This document shows positions 1 to 8,563 of a DNA stretch of 64,000 bases, one piece after another; the first letter of the stretch is position 1; every line of letters starts with the position of its first letter. The DNA lies in assembly GCF_019966595.1 (NCBI RefSeq), contig NZ_JAINFJ010000002.1:455330-519329 (forward strand), read 5' to 3'. A program made the translations under genes and the position numbers. The notes under the pieces are model-generated. The model ran no database searches and was not told the DNA's origin. It was given only the letters and a program-made list of their open reading frames with translations. This DNA is from Oricola indica. Lineage in GTDB: Bacteria > Pseudomonadota > Alphaproteobacteria > Rhizobiales > Rhizobiaceae.

Positions 1-1
1 T

Positions 2-193
2 GTCGTCGTGCCGGTCGCAATCATGTTCGGCTCCATCGCCGCCTCCGGCGGATTGATCCAGCGCCGCATGGACATGCCAGACGCCACGGCACTGGTGCTG
101 CAGGGCATCATCTTCGTGGTGCTTCTGACCAGCGAGACGCTTTACGGGCGCTTCGCCATTTTCCAGCCGAGAACGGGGACGGAACGGACATGA
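2..193 (+). CDS. BMP-type ABC transporter permease, C-terminal fragment
   Basis: The reading frame is open from the left edge and covers only the last 63 residues of an inner-membrane permease. It contains one hydrophobic segment, and the next permease starts inside its stop codon (ATGA overlap). Pairing with the following permease and the double ATPase at 2876 indicates the YufP-type permease of a simple-sugar/nucleoside (BMP family) importer. Substrate is inferred from the cluster to be biuret or a related urea compound; the fragment itself says nothing about this. Confidence 0.7.
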   Translation, partial: VVVPVAIMFGSIAASGGLIQRRMDMPDATALVLQGIIFVVLLTSETLYGRFAIFQPRTGTERT

Positions 194-1110
194 GCGACGG
201 TATTCTGGCCACGATCCTGATTTCCATGCTCGGTGGCGCGATCCGGGTTTCGACGCCCTTCATGTTCGTCGCGCTCGGCGAGACGCTGACCGAGAAATCC
301 GGCCGCATCAATCTGGGCCTCGAAGGCAATCTCGTGCTCGGCGCCATGGTCGCCTACGCGGTCTCCTATCACACCGGAAATCCCTGGCTCGGCGTGCTCG
401 CCGCCGGCGTGTCCGGCGTGTTCCTGGGCTCGATGCACGGCCTCATCTGCTCGCTGCCGCGGGTCAACGACATCGCGGTGGGCATCGCGATGATGTCGTT
501 CGGTACCGGCGTCGCCTTCTTCTTCGGCAAGCCCTATATCCAGCCATCGGCGCCACGCCTCGAGGCGCTGCCGCTTGGCGGCTGGAGCGACAATGCCGGC
601 CTGCGCCAGGCGCTCGACATCAACCCGCTCTTCTTCGTCGGCATTCTGGTCGCGCTCGTGATGTGGTGGGCCTTCGCCAATTCGCGCTGGGGCCTGATCG
701 TGCGCATGACGGGCGATTCCGAGCCGGCGGCCCGAGCGATGGGCGTGCAGCCCTACCAGGTGCGCATCGCCTCGACGGCGATCGGCGGCTTCCTCGCCGG
801 TGTTGGCGGGGCGTTTCTGTCGCTCTCCTATCCGGGAAGCTGGAACGAGGGGCTCTCGTCGGGCCAGGGTCTGATGGCCGTCGCGCTCGTCATCTTCGCG
901 CGCTGGAACCCGCTTCGCTGCATCGTGGCCGCCCTGCTGTTCGGCGCGGCGGGCGCGATCGGCCCGGCATTGCAGTCCGTCGGCATCAGCCAGGGCTACT
1001 ACTTCTTCAATGCAGCGCCCTACATCCTGACGCTTTTCATCATGATCGCTTCGGCGCGGTCGTCATCCTCGGCGCGCGAGGCGCCGGGCGAACTTTCGAT
1101 CACCAAATAG
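190..1110 (+). CDS. BMP-type ABC transporter permease (YufQ-like)
   Basis: A 306-residue polytopic membrane protein. The segment around residues 25-50, with the order ALGETLTEKSGRINLGLEGN, is characteristic of the second permease of BMP-family (basic membrane protein) nucleoside/sugar importers of the BPD_transp_2 type. About eight to nine hydrophobic helices are visible. It starts by ATGA overlap with the upstream permease and is followed 13 bp later by the formamidase gene, so transport and catabolism are in one transcription unit. The periplasmic binding protein is not in the window and probably lies just to the left. Substrate assignment to biuret-like compounds is inference from the operon. 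Confidence 0.85.
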   Translation: MSDGILATILISMLGGAIRVSTPFMFVALGETLTEKSGRINLGLEGNLVLGAMVAYAVSYHTGNPWLGVLAAGVSGVFLGSMHGLICSLPRVNDIAVGIAMMSFGTGVAFFFGKPYIQPSAPRLEALPLGGWSDNAGLRQALDINPLFFVGILVALVMWWAFANSRWGLIVRMTGDSEPAARAMGVQPYQVRIASTAIGGFLAGVGGAFLSLSYPGSWNEGLSSGQGLMAVALVIFARWNPLRCIVAALLFGAAGAIGPALQSVGISQGYYFFNAAPYILTLFIMIASARSSSSAREAPGELSITK

Positions 1111-1123
1111 AAGGGACCGGCTC

Positions 1124-2140
1124 ATGAGTGCACTCGGCGGACTGAACAAGACACCGAACGGCGTGGTGATCGGGCTGGTGCAGCTGCAATTGCCCGTCGT
1201 CGAGACGCCGGCCGACCTGGCGGCGCAGACCGACAAGGTCGTCGCCATGGTCGCCAAGGCGCGGCGCAACATGGCGACCATGGATCTCGTCGTCTTTCCC
1301 GAATACGCGCTGCACGGCCTGTCGATGGATACAAATCCGGAGATCATGTGCTCTATCGACGGACCGGAAGTCGCGGCGTTAAAGCAGGCCTGCAAAGACA
1401 ATGCGATCTGGGGCTGCTTCTCGATCATGGAGCACAATCCCAGCGGCATGCCCTATAATTCGGGTATCGTCATCGACGACCAGGGCGAGATGCAGCTCTA
1501 TTACCGCAAGCTGCATCCCTGGGTGCCGGTCGAACCGTGGGAGCCGGGCGATCTCGGCATCCCGGTGATCGACGGGCCGAAGGGCGCGAAGCTCGCCCTG
1601 ATCATCTGCCATGACGGCATGTTCCCGGAAATGGCGCGCGAATGCGCCTACAAGGGCGCGGAGATCATGCTGCGCACGGCGGGCTATACCGCGCCCATCC
1701 GCGACAGCTGGCGCTTCACCAACCAGGCGAACGCCTTCCAGAACCTGATGGTGACCGCGAATGTCTGCATGTGCGGTTCGGACGGAACCTTCGATTCCAT
1801 GGGCGAAGGCATGATCGTCAATTTCGACGGCACGGTGATCGCCCATGGCACGACGGGACGGGCGGACGAAATCATCACCGCCGAAGTGCGGCCCGATCTG
1901 GTGCGCGAGGCGCGCAAATACTGGTCGGTCGAAAACAACATCTACCAGTTCGGCCATCGCGGCTATGTCGCCGTGAAAGGCGGAGCGGGCGACTGCCCCT
2001 ACACCTTCATGCAGGACATGGTGGCCGGGCAATACAAGCTGCCCTGGGAGGACGAGGTGGTTCACACCGACGGCACGTCCTGCGGCTTCCCCAAGCCCGA
2101 CCGCCTTTACGGCGAGAAGGCGCGCGAGGCGGCGGAGTAG
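1124..2140 (+). CDS. amiF: Formamidase (nitrilase superfamily, AmiF-type)
   Basis: A 338-residue carbon-nitrogen hydrolase closely resembling Helicobacter-type formamidase (formamide to formate plus ammonia) along its whole length. The catalytic triad is visible: Glu60 in VVFPEYALHG, Lys129 in YYRKLHPW and Cys162 in IICHDGM. The C-terminal part also follows the AmiF pattern (VENNIYQFGHRGYVA). Aliphatic amidase (AmiE) is the close alternative, but the overall pattern fits AmiF better. An SD-like AGGGACC precedes the ATG. It sits between the importer and biuret hydrolase genes, so it either supplies ammonia from formamide or acts on a small amide arising in the pathway; the latter is inference. 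Confidence 0.85.
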   Translation: MSALGGLNKTPNGVVIGLVQLQLPVVETPADLAAQTDKVVAMVAKARRNMATMDLVVFPEYALHGLSMDTNPEIMCSIDGPEVAALKQACKDNAIWGCFSIMEHNPSGMPYNSGIVIDDQGEMQLYYRKLHPWVPVEPWEPGDLGIPVIDGPKGAKLALIICHDGMFPEMARECAYKGAEIMLRTAGYTAPIRDSWRFTNQANAFQNLMVTANVCMCGSDGTFDSMGEGMIVNFDGTVIAHGTTGRADEIITAEVRPDLVREARKYWSVENNIYQFGHRGYVAVKGGAGDCPYTFMQDMVAGQYKLPWEDEVVHTDGTSCGFPKPDRLYGEKAREAAE

Positions 2141-2144
2141 CATC

Positions 2145-2876
2145 ATGGACAAGCTCGGCGACGAACGGATCGAGGCGGCGCTGGTGGCCAATGCGCGGAC
2201 CGTGGACGCGGACCCGTACCCCTGGCCATTCGACGGCGATCTTCGCCCCGAGAACACCGCAATCGTGGTCATCGACATGCAGACCGATTTCTGCGCGCCC
2301 GGCGGCTATGTCGATTCCATGGGCTACGACCTGTCGCTGACGCGCGCGCCGATCGAACCGATCGCGGCACTGCTGGATGGCGTCCGCGCAAAGGGCTTCA
2401 CCGTCATTCACACCCGCGAGGGCCACAAGCCGGACCTCTCCGACCTGCCGGCGAACAAGCGCTGGCGCTCGCAGCGCATCGGCGCGGGGATCGGCGACCA
2501 GGGGCCATGCGGGCGCATTCTCGTGCGCGGCGAACCCGGCTGGGAGATCATTCCGGAACTTCAGCCCGTCGCCGGAGAACCGATCATCGACAAGCCGGGC
2601 AAGGGCTCATTCCTGGCGACCGATTTCGACCTCGTGCTTCAGACGAAGGGTATCCGCAACATCGTGCTGACGGGCGTGACGACGGATGTCTGCGTCCACA
2701 CCACGATGCGCGACGCCAATGATCGCGGCTATGAATGCCTGCTGCTCTCCGACTGCACGGCCGCGACGAAACACGAAAACCATCTCGCCGCGCTCGACAT
2801 GATCAAGATGCAGGGCGGTGTCTTCGGCGCCGTGGCGACCAGCGGGCAATTCCTCGAAACCGTGGAGACGATCTGA
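2145..2876 (+). CDS. biuH: Biuret amidohydrolase (isochorismatase-like cysteine hydrolase)
   Basis: A 243-residue isochorismatase-fold cysteine hydrolase. It matches the remembered Rhizobium leguminosarum BiuH closely, including ADPYPWP near residue 22, the block PANKRWRSQRIGAGIGD and the ending KMQGGVFGAV. Catalytic residues by spacing are Asp44 (VIDMQTDF), Lys150 (IIDKPGKGS) and Cys183 (TTDVCVHTT). BiuH hydrolyses biuret to allophanate and ammonia; the allophanate would then go to the atzF product encoded at 8524-10269. The gene lies 4 bp after the formamidase and overlaps the ATPase start by ATGA. RutB (ureidoacrylate hydrolase) is the main alternative but no rut genes are present. Confidence 0.88.
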   Translation: MDKLGDERIEAALVANARTVDADPYPWPFDGDLRPENTAIVVIDMQTDFCAPGGYVDSMGYDLSLTRAPIEPIAALLDGVRAKGFTVIHTREGHKPDLSDLPANKRWRSQRIGAGIGDQGPCGRILVRGEPGWEIIPELQPVAGEPIIDKPGKGSFLATDFDLVLQTKGIRNIVLTGVTTDVCVHTTMRDANDRGYECLLLSDCTAATKHENHLAALDMIKMQGGVFGAVATSGQFLETVETI

Positions 2877-4426
2877 TGGATAGCGCGGTCCTCACCCCCG
2901 AAGCGCCGGCGAAATCGAAGCGGGCCATCGGCATCGAGACGGTCGGCATGTCGAAGATATTCGGCTCGCTGGTGGCGCTCGACGATGTGTCCATCAAGGT
3001 CCAGCCCGGCGAATTCCATGCGCTGCTCGGCGAGAACGGGGCCGGCAAATCGACGCTGGTGAAGTGCATCATGGGTTTCTACCAGCCGACGCACGGGCAG
3101 TTGCTCGTCAACGGACAGGAGACGCCGATCCGCCATCCGCAGGATGCGCACTCCTCCGGCATCGGCATGGTCTACCAGCATTTCACGCTGGTGCCCTGCC
3201 TCACCGCGGCGGAGAACATGGTGATCAGCCGCGCCAACGTGCCGGCCGTGATCGACTGGAAGAAGGAGATCGGCGATCTCGAAGCCTTCATGGACCGCAT
3301 GCCGTTCCGGGTGCCGCTGACGGAGCCGGTTGCAACGCTCTCAGCAGGCGAAAAACAGAAGCTCGAAATCCTCAAGCAGCTCTATCTCGACCAGCATTTC
3401 CTGATCCTCGACGAGCCGACATCGGTGCTGACGCCCGGCGAGGCCGATGAGGTGCTCGGCCTGCTCCACGACATGGCGCGAGCGGGTGACATCACGGTCC
3501 TGATGATCACGCACAAGTTCCGTGAGGTGAAGGCGTTCACGGACAATGTCACGGTCCTCAGGCGCGGCAAATATGCCGGCGGCGGCAAGGTCGGGGATCT
3601 CTCCACCGAGGAGATGTCGCGCATGATGATCGGCGAAGCCGAAATCCGCAAAAGCGCCGAGCGAAAGGCCGGTGTCGAAAGCGCGGTGAACGTCGAACTG
3701 GCGGGCATCGTCGTCAAGGACGAGGAAGGCATTCCAACGGTTGACGGCGTCAATCTCAAGGTCGCGGGCGGCGAGATCGTCGGGATCGCGGGCGTGTCCG
3801 GCAACGGCCAGTCGGAACTGGTCGAGGCCCTGTCCGGCCAGCGGCCCATCGAGGATGGCGGCGTCTTCATCAACGGCAAGCCCTTCGACTGCTCGCGCTC
3901 CGGCTACGATCTTTTCAAGGTGTTCGGCCTGCCCGAGGAACCCCTGCGCAATGCGGCGGTGCCCCGCATGAGCGTGGCGGAAAACATCGCGTTCCGCACC
4001 TTCGACAAGCCGCCCGAAGCAAATGCCGGCTGGTGGTTGAAACCGACCGCCATGAAGACCCGCGCGGCAGGGCTGATCGAGCGCTACCGGGTCAAGACAC
4101 CGTCCACTGACACGCCGATCGAGAACCTGTCCGGCGGCAATGTGCAGCGCGCCATTCTGGCGCGGGAGCTTTCGCACGAGGTCAAGGTGCTGATCGTCGC
4201 CAATCCGTGCTTCGGCCTCGATTTCGCCTCCGTGGCCGAGATCAGGGCGCAGATCATCGACCAGCGCAACAATGGCGCGGCGGTGCTGCTCGTCTCGGAG
4301 GATCTCGACGAAATCCTCGAACTGTCCGATCGCGTGGCGGTGATGTCGGAAGGCAAGATCACCTATGTCTCGCCGATCGGCGAAACCGACCGCAACACCA
4401 TCGGCACCTATATGGCGGGGCATTGA
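2876..4426 (+). CDS. BMP-type ABC transporter, double ATPase subunit
   Basis: A 516-residue protein with two tandem ABC modules, as in RbsA/MglA/YufO-type importers. The first module has Walker [10 protein letters not shown] near residue 45, signature [10 protein letters not shown] near 155 and Walker B LILDEPTS; the second has a degenerate Walker A (GVSGNGQS near 305) and signature LSGGNVQRA near 425, with Ala-Asn-Pro replacing the usual Walker B Asp-Glu-Pro. The degenerate second site is normal for this family. The start at the ATG overlapping the biuH stop is preferred to an upstream in-frame extension that would run through biuH. It energises the permeases encoded at 2-1110. Confidence 0.88.
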   Translation: MDSAVLTPEAPAKSKRAIGIETVGMSKIFGSLVALDDVSIKVQPGEFHALLGENGAGKSTLVKCIMGFYQPTHGQLLVNGQETPIRHPQDAHSSGIGMVYQHFTLVPCLTAAENMVISRANVPAVIDWKKEIGDLEAFMDRMPFRVPLTEPVATLSAGEKQKLEILKQLYLDQHFLILDEPTSVLTPGEADEVLGLLHDMARAGDITVLMITHKFREVKAFTDNVTVLRRGKYAGGGKVGDLSTEEMSRMMIGEAEIRKSAERKAGVESAVNVELAGIVVKDEEGIPTVDGVNLKVAGGEIVGIAGVSGNGQSELVEALSGQRPIEDGGVFINGKPFDCSRSGYDLFKVFGLPEEPLRNAAVPRMSVAENIAFRTFDKPPEANAGWWLKPTAMKTRAAGLIERYRVKTPSTDTPIENLSGGNVQRAILARELSHEVKVLIVANPCFGLDFASVAEIRAQIIDQRNNGAAVLLVSEDLDEILELSDRVAVMSEGKITYVSPIGETDRNTIGTYMAGH

Positions 4427-4427
4427 G

Positions 4428-5108
4428 ATGGTAAGCGTCAAGGCACGGCCCTACGACTTCGAGCTCAAGCCCGGCAAGACCGCGCTCGTCGTCATCGACA
4501 TGCAGCGCGATTTCATCGAGCCGGGCGGCTTCGGCGATGCGCTCGGAAACGACGTCTCGCGTCTTTCGGCGATCATTCCCGACACGGCGGCGCTGATCGC
4601 GCTGTTTCGCGAACGCAGCTGGCCGATCGTTCATACGCGCGAAGCGCATCGCACCGACTTGTCCGATTGCCCGCCCTCCAAGATCCGGCGCGGCAACTCG
4701 GCGGTGAAGATCGGCGAGGAAGGGCCGATGGGCAGGCTGCTGGTAACGGGCGAGCCGGGCAACCAGATCGTGCCGGACCTCGCGCCGCACACCGGAGAGA
4801 TCGTCATAGACAAGCCCGGCAAAGGCATGTTCTGGGCGACCGGGCTGCACGAGAAGCTGCGCGGCGCCGGCATCACGCATCTGGTCTTCGCCGGCGTGAC
4901 GACCGAGGTCTGCGTGCAGACCTCGATGCGCGAGGCCAATGATCGCGGCTACGAGTGCCTGCTGATCGAGGAAGCCACGGAGAGCTATTTTCCCGAGTTC
5001 AAGGCATCGACGATCGAAATGATCGTGGCGCAGGGCGGCATTGTCGGATGGGTCGCTTCGCTCGATGATCTGCGCGCCGCGCTGGAGGAAGCGGAGGCGG
5101 CGGCATGA
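4428..5108 (+). CDS. Isochorismatase-family cysteine hydrolase, candidate triuret hydrolase
   Basis: A 226-residue second member of the cysteine hydrolase family, paralogous to the biuH product but clearly divergent. Catalytic residues by spacing are Asp24 (VIDMQRDF), Lys129 (IDKPGKG) and Cys162 (TTEVCVQT). The spacing Asp-Lys-Cys is the same as in BiuH, but the substrate-facing segment differs ([16 protein letters not shown] in place of NKRWRSQRIGAGIGD). It overlaps atzG by ATGA. Triuret hydrolase (TrtA) is known from this family and makes carboxybiuret, the substrate of the adjacent AtzEG; this makes a TrtA-like role attractive but unproven. A different ureide substrate is possible. Confidence 0.7.
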   Translation: MVSVKARPYDFELKPGKTALVVIDMQRDFIEPGGFGDALGNDVSRLSAIIPDTAALIALFRERSWPIVHTREAHRTDLSDCPPSKIRRGNSAVKIGEEGPMGRLLVTGEPGNQIVPDLAPHTGEIVIDKPGKGMFWATGLHEKLRGAGITHLVFAGVTTEVCVQTSMREANDRGYECLLIEEATESYFPEFKASTIEMIVAQGGIVGWVASLDDLRAALEEAEAAA

Positions 5109-5293
5109 CCGACGACAAACAGGAAATCGACAGCCTGATCGATGCGATGGCGGCCTATCTGGGCCTGCCGGTCGAGGAGGCCTATCGCGCCGGTATCGCG
5201 GGGCATCTGGCGGTCGCGCATACGATCGCGCAGGACGTTCTCGCCTTCGAGACGTCGGACGAGGCCGAACCGGCGCCGGTTTTCAAGGCATGA
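5105..5293 (+). CDS. atzG: AtzG-like small subunit of carboxybiuret hydrolase
   Basis: A 62-residue protein of the AtzG/DUF4089 type, with the [19 protein letters not shown] helix region and a C-terminal tail ending in proline and phenylalanine. It is similar in role to GatC: it stabilises the amidase partner encoded next to it. It starts by ATGA overlap with the upstream hydrolase and its stop overlaps the atzE start in the same manner. Such small proteins are easily missed, but placement directly before atzE is diagnostic. Confidence 0.85.
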   Translation: MTDDKQEIDSLIDAMAAYLGLPVEEAYRAGIAGHLAVAHTIAQDVLAFETSDEAEPAPVFKA

Positions 5294-6696
5294 CCGATTT
5301 TGCAGGAATGACCGGCGCGGACATCGCCGCAGCCGTCAGGAACGGCTCCATGACGGCGCGGACGGCCGTGGAGGCTTCGCTCGTGCGCACCGAAAAACTC
5401 AATCCCTCGCTCAACGGATTTACCGCGATCACGGCGGAGCGCGCGCTTTCCAGGGCGGATAGCGTGGATGCCGATATCGCTGCCGGACGCGACCCCGGAC
5501 CGCTTGCCGGCGTGCCTTTTGCCGTCAAGAACCTGTTCGACGTGAAGGGCCTTTCGACGCTCGCGGGTTCGAAGATAAACCGCGATCTGCCGCCGGCCGG
5601 CGAGGATGCGACTTTGATCCGGCGCATGGAAGCCGCCGGCGCCATCCTTACGGGCGCCCTCAATATGGGCGAATACGCCTACGACTTCACCGGCCAGAAC
5701 GTTCACGACGGCGCGTCGCGCAATCCGCATGATCCCGATCACATGTCGGGCGGGTCTTCGGGCGGGTCCGGCACGGCGACGGCGTCGGGCATGGTGCCGA
5801 TCACGCTTGGTTCCGACACCAACGGGTCCATCCGCGTGCCGTCTTCCCTGTGCGGGCTGTTCGGTCTGAAACCGACCTATGGACGCTTGTCGCGCGGCGG
5901 GACCTTTCCTTTCGTGGCCAGTCTCGATCATCTTGGACCGATCGCCCGGTCGGCCACCGATCTCGCGCTTTCCTACGACGCGATGCAGGGCCCCGATCCG
6001 CAAGATCCCGCCTGCACGGATCGCGCCGTCGAACCGGTGACAGGCGAACTGGACCGGGGCATCGAAGGGCTGAGGATCGCGAAAGCGGGCGGCTATTTCG
6101 CGTCAGGGGCATTGCCCGAGGCCTTTGAAGCCGTGCAGCGTGTCGCCGCCGCGGTCAACGCCACGCGGACGGTGGACATCGCCGACGCGAAAGCGGCGCG
6201 CGGCGCGGCCTATCTGATCACCATGGCGGAGGGCGCATCGCTGCATCTCGACCGGATGAGAACCCGCCACGCCGATTACGATCCCGACGTCCGCGACCGG
6301 CTGATCGCCGGCGCGATGATCCCGGGCGCCTGGGTGACCAAGGCGCAGAAGCTGCGCCGCATCTTCCGCGATACCGTCTTGAAGCTGTTCGAGGAGGTCG
6401 ATGTGATCCTGGCGCCGGCGACGCCCTGCCGCGCGCCGAAGATCGGCCAGCAGACCATGGTGCTGGACGGCGTCGAGATGCCGGTCAGGCCGAATATGGG
6501 GATCTTCACACAGCCGATTTCCTTCATCGGTCTGCCGGTCGTTTCAGTACCGGTCTGGACCGAGGGAGAAAAGCTGCCGATCGGCGTGCAGCTTATCGCT
6601 GCGCCGTGGCGCGAGGATTTTGTCCTGCGCCTTGCGCATCATCTGGAGAAGACAGGCGCGGTCTGCGCGCCAGTCGCGAAGCATCAAGGGAGCTAG
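5290..6696 (+). CDS. atzE: 1-Carboxybiuret hydrolase, amidase-signature subunit
   Basis: A 468-residue amidase-signature enzyme. The catalytic Lys80 (PFAVKN), cis-Ser156 (GGSSGGSG) and nucleophile Ser180 (DTNGSIRVPS) have the canonical spacing. With AtzG it deaminates carboxybiuret in the cyanuric acid/biuret pathway of Pseudomonas sp. ADP. The ATG at 5290 overlaps the atzG stop; longer upstream extensions in this frame cross atzG and the preceding gene and are rejected. GatA is the generic alternative, but the atzG partner and the pathway context decide for AtzE. Confidence 0.87.
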   Translation: MTDFAGMTGADIAAAVRNGSMTARTAVEASLVRTEKLNPSLNGFTAITAERALSRADSVDADIAAGRDPGPLAGVPFAVKNLFDVKGLSTLAGSKINRDLPPAGEDATLIRRMEAAGAILTGALNMGEYAYDFTGQNVHDGASRNPHDPDHMSGGSSGGSGTATASGMVPITLGSDTNGSIRVPSSLCGLFGLKPTYGRLSRGGTFPFVASLDHLGPIARSATDLALSYDAMQGPDPQDPACTDRAVEPVTGELDRGIEGLRIAKAGGYFASGALPEAFEAVQRVAAAVNATRTVDIADAKAARGAAYLITMAEGASLHLDRMRTRHADYDPDVRDRLIAGAMIPGAWVTKAQKLRRIFRDTVLKLFEEVDVILAPATPCRAPKIGQQTMVLDGVEMPVRPNMGIFTQPISFIGLPVVSVPVWTEGEKLPIGVQLIAAPWREDFVLRLAHHLEKTGAVCAPVAKHQGS

Positions 6697-6698
6697 AT

Positions 6699-7460
6699 AT
6701 GGAAAAGACCGGACGCTGGGCCGGACGCAACAGCAACAAGGACTCGTTGCGCAGCCGCATCTGGGATTCGCTCGATTCCGGCGGCATGGCGATGGGGCCG
6801 ACCTGGAGCCATATCCCGAATTTCATCGGGGCCGACAAGGCCGCATGGCATCTGGCCCAGACCGAGGAGTGGAAACGCGCCAAGGTGGTCAAGTGCAATC
6901 CCGATCCGCCGCAAATCCCGGTTCGGCTGCGCGCGCTCTATGAGGGCAAGATGCTCTATGCACCGGTTCCCTATCTGACCAAGGAGTTTCCCTATCTGAA
7001 GATCGACCCGGTCAAGCTTCAGGAGAAGGGCATTTCCTTCGAATTGGCGGCGACGTCAGGCGGCTATCTGATGTATGGCGAACGGGTCGATTTCGTGGAT
7101 GTCGAACCGCTCGATTTCTGCGTCGTCGGGTCGGTGGGCGTCAGCCGGGCCGGCGGGCGAACCGGCAAGGGCGCCGGTTTTGCGGACCTCGAGACCGGTA
7201 TCTTCCGCGAGCTTGGCATCATCGGTCCGGACACGCCGATGGCGACGACCGTGCATTCCTCGCAACTGGTCGGCGACGACGAAATCTTTATGATGGCGCA
7301 TGATTCGCCGCTGGATTTCGTGGCGACCGAGGAGGAACTCATCGTGACGAACAACAACATGCCGCGGCCAAAGGGCGTCGCGTGGGAGTTCGTCCAGGAT
7401 GACCAGTTCGAGACCATTCCGTTCCTGAAATCGCTGCGCGACAGGATGGAGGCGCAGTAA
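6699..7460 (+). CDS. 5-Formyltetrahydrofolate cyclo-ligase-like (MTHFS-domain) protein
   Basis: A 253-residue protein of the MTHFS-like fold. The N-terminal RSRIWDSLDSGG segment, the RALYEGKMLYAPVPYL segment near residue 80 and the GKGAGFADLETGI glycine-rich ATP-site region near residue 165 resemble the cyclo-ligase-like group found outside the housekeeping ygfA gene. True cyclo-ligases are about 180-210 residues, so this is a longer divergent member. It is translationally spaced only 2 bp from the atzE stop and 3 bp before the atzH start, so it is co-expressed with the biuret enzymes. Its job there is unknown; a link with formate from formamidase is only a suggestion. Confidence 0.65.
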   Translation: MEKTGRWAGRNSNKDSLRSRIWDSLDSGGMAMGPTWSHIPNFIGADKAAWHLAQTEEWKRAKVVKCNPDPPQIPVRLRALYEGKMLYAPVPYLTKEFPYLKIDPVKLQEKGISFELAATSGGYLMYGERVDFVDVEPLDFCVVGSVGVSRAGGRTGKGAGFADLETGIFRELGIIGPDTPMATTVHSSQLVGDDEIFMMAHDSPLDFVATEEELIVTNNNMPRPKGVAWEFVQDDQFETIPFLKSLRDRMEAQ

Positions 7461-7463
7461 GCG

Positions 7464-7850
7464 ATGATCGTCAACGATCCCGAAACGCTGGCCGAAATGG
7501 AGGCCGTCTTCAGCCGCTACGAGACGGCGCTTGTCAGCAATGATGTCGAAACCCTCGACGCTTTGTTCTGGCAGGACGAGCGCACGATCCGATACGGAAT
7601 CGGCGAAAACCTCCATGGCGTTTCGGAGATCCTCGCTTTTCGCAAGGGCCGTTCGCCGAAAGGGCTCGAACGGGATCTCGACCGCACCGTGATCACCACG
7701 TTCGGCAGCGATTTCGCGACCGCCTCGACCCTGTTCCGGCGCGACGGCGCGCCGGGAAAGGTCGGCCGCCAGATGCAGAGCTGGGCCCGCATGGACGATG
7801 GCTGGCGCGTAGTCGCGGCCCATGTCTCCATCATCGACGAAGAGAAATGA
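7464..7850 (+). CDS. atzH: AtzH-like protein (DUF3225)
   Basis: A 128-residue SnoaL/NTF2-like fold protein matching the AtzH pattern: LWQDERTIRYGIGENLHG-type motif near residue 35-50 and a C-terminal GRQMQSWARMDDGWRVVAAHVS strand pair. In Pseudomonas sp. ADP, AtzH is described as a decarboxylating amidohydrolase for 1,3-dicarboxyurea that rescues a dead-end product and yields allophanate. The gene is 3 bp after the MTHFS-like gene and overlaps the following GntR gene by ATGA. Confidence 0.8.
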   Translation: MIVNDPETLAEMEAVFSRYETALVSNDVETLDALFWQDERTIRYGIGENLHGVSEILAFRKGRSPKGLERDLDRTVITTFGSDFATASTLFRRDGAPGKVGRQMQSWARMDDGWRVVAAHVSIIDEEK

Positions 7851-8563
7851 GCGAGGCCGGCGCACGGCGTGCCGTGCCGGCCCAGCCGGCGCGCACCTCG
7901 GTCGATGCGATCCGCCTCGAGATCGCGCGGCGCATCGTGACCGGCGAACTGGAGCCCGGAAAGCCGCTCGACGAGAGCGGGCTGGCCTCCGAATTCGGCG
8001 TGTCGCGCACGCCGGTACGCGAAGCGCTGCGGCAACTGGCCTCGTCAGGACTGGTGCAGCAAAGGCCGCATCGCCGCACGATCGTCACCAAGCCGAGCGA
8101 AAAGGCGCTCTCCGATATGTTCGACGTGATGGCCTATCTGGAAGGCCTGTGCGCGAATCTCTGCGCCAAAGTCATTCCGCCATCGGAACGCAAGGCGCTG
8201 GAGGATCTGCACGCGCAGATGGGCGCGCTGATGCGGGCCGGCGATGCGCAGGGCTATGCGCAGGCCAACGAATACTTTCACAACGCCATCTATGACGGCA
8301 CGCAGAACGCCTATCTGATCGAGATCACCTTCTCGACGCGAATGCGCCTGCAACCGTTTCGCCGCGCCCAGTTCGACACTCTTGGCCGTCTCGCGGCGTC
8401 CCATGCGGAACATACGGCGGTGGTCAACGCGATCCTGCAGGGCGACCGGCGGGCAGCCGAGGAGGCGATGCGAAACCATATCGGCCTCGTCGAGGAGGCC
8501 TGGCACGAATTCGCCGGCGACGCTCAGGATGCCTCCGCCATGAACCGCCTCCAGGAACCGTAA
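7847..8563 (+). CDS. GntR-family (FCD) transcriptional regulator of the biuret cluster
   Basis: A 238-residue regulator with an N-terminal winged helix (residues 15-85; LASEFGVSRTPVREALRQL) and a C-terminal all-helical FCD ligand domain. It overlaps atzH by ATGA and its 3' end overlaps the convergent atzF by 40 bp (8524-8563). Position at the end of the operon suggests it senses an intermediate of the pathway and controls the operon and perhaps atzF. Effector is not deducible. Confidence 0.85.
   Translation: MSEAGARRAVPAQPARTSVDAIRLEIARRIVTGELEPGKPLDESGLASEFGVSRTPVREALRQLASSGLVQQRPHRRTIVTKPSEKALSDMFDVMAYLEGLCANLCAKVIPPSERKALEDLHAQMGALMRAGDAQGYAQANEYFHNAIYDGTQNAYLIEITFSTRMRLQPFRRAQFDTLGRLAASHAEHTAVVNAILQGDRRAAEEAMRNHIGLVEEAWHEFAGDAQDASAMNRLQEP

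Noticed and set aside
2735-2875. N-terminal extension of the double ATPase reading back through biuH
   Set aside because: It overlaps a well-supported gene in another frame; the ATG at 2876 overlapping the biuH stop gives the normal family N-terminus.
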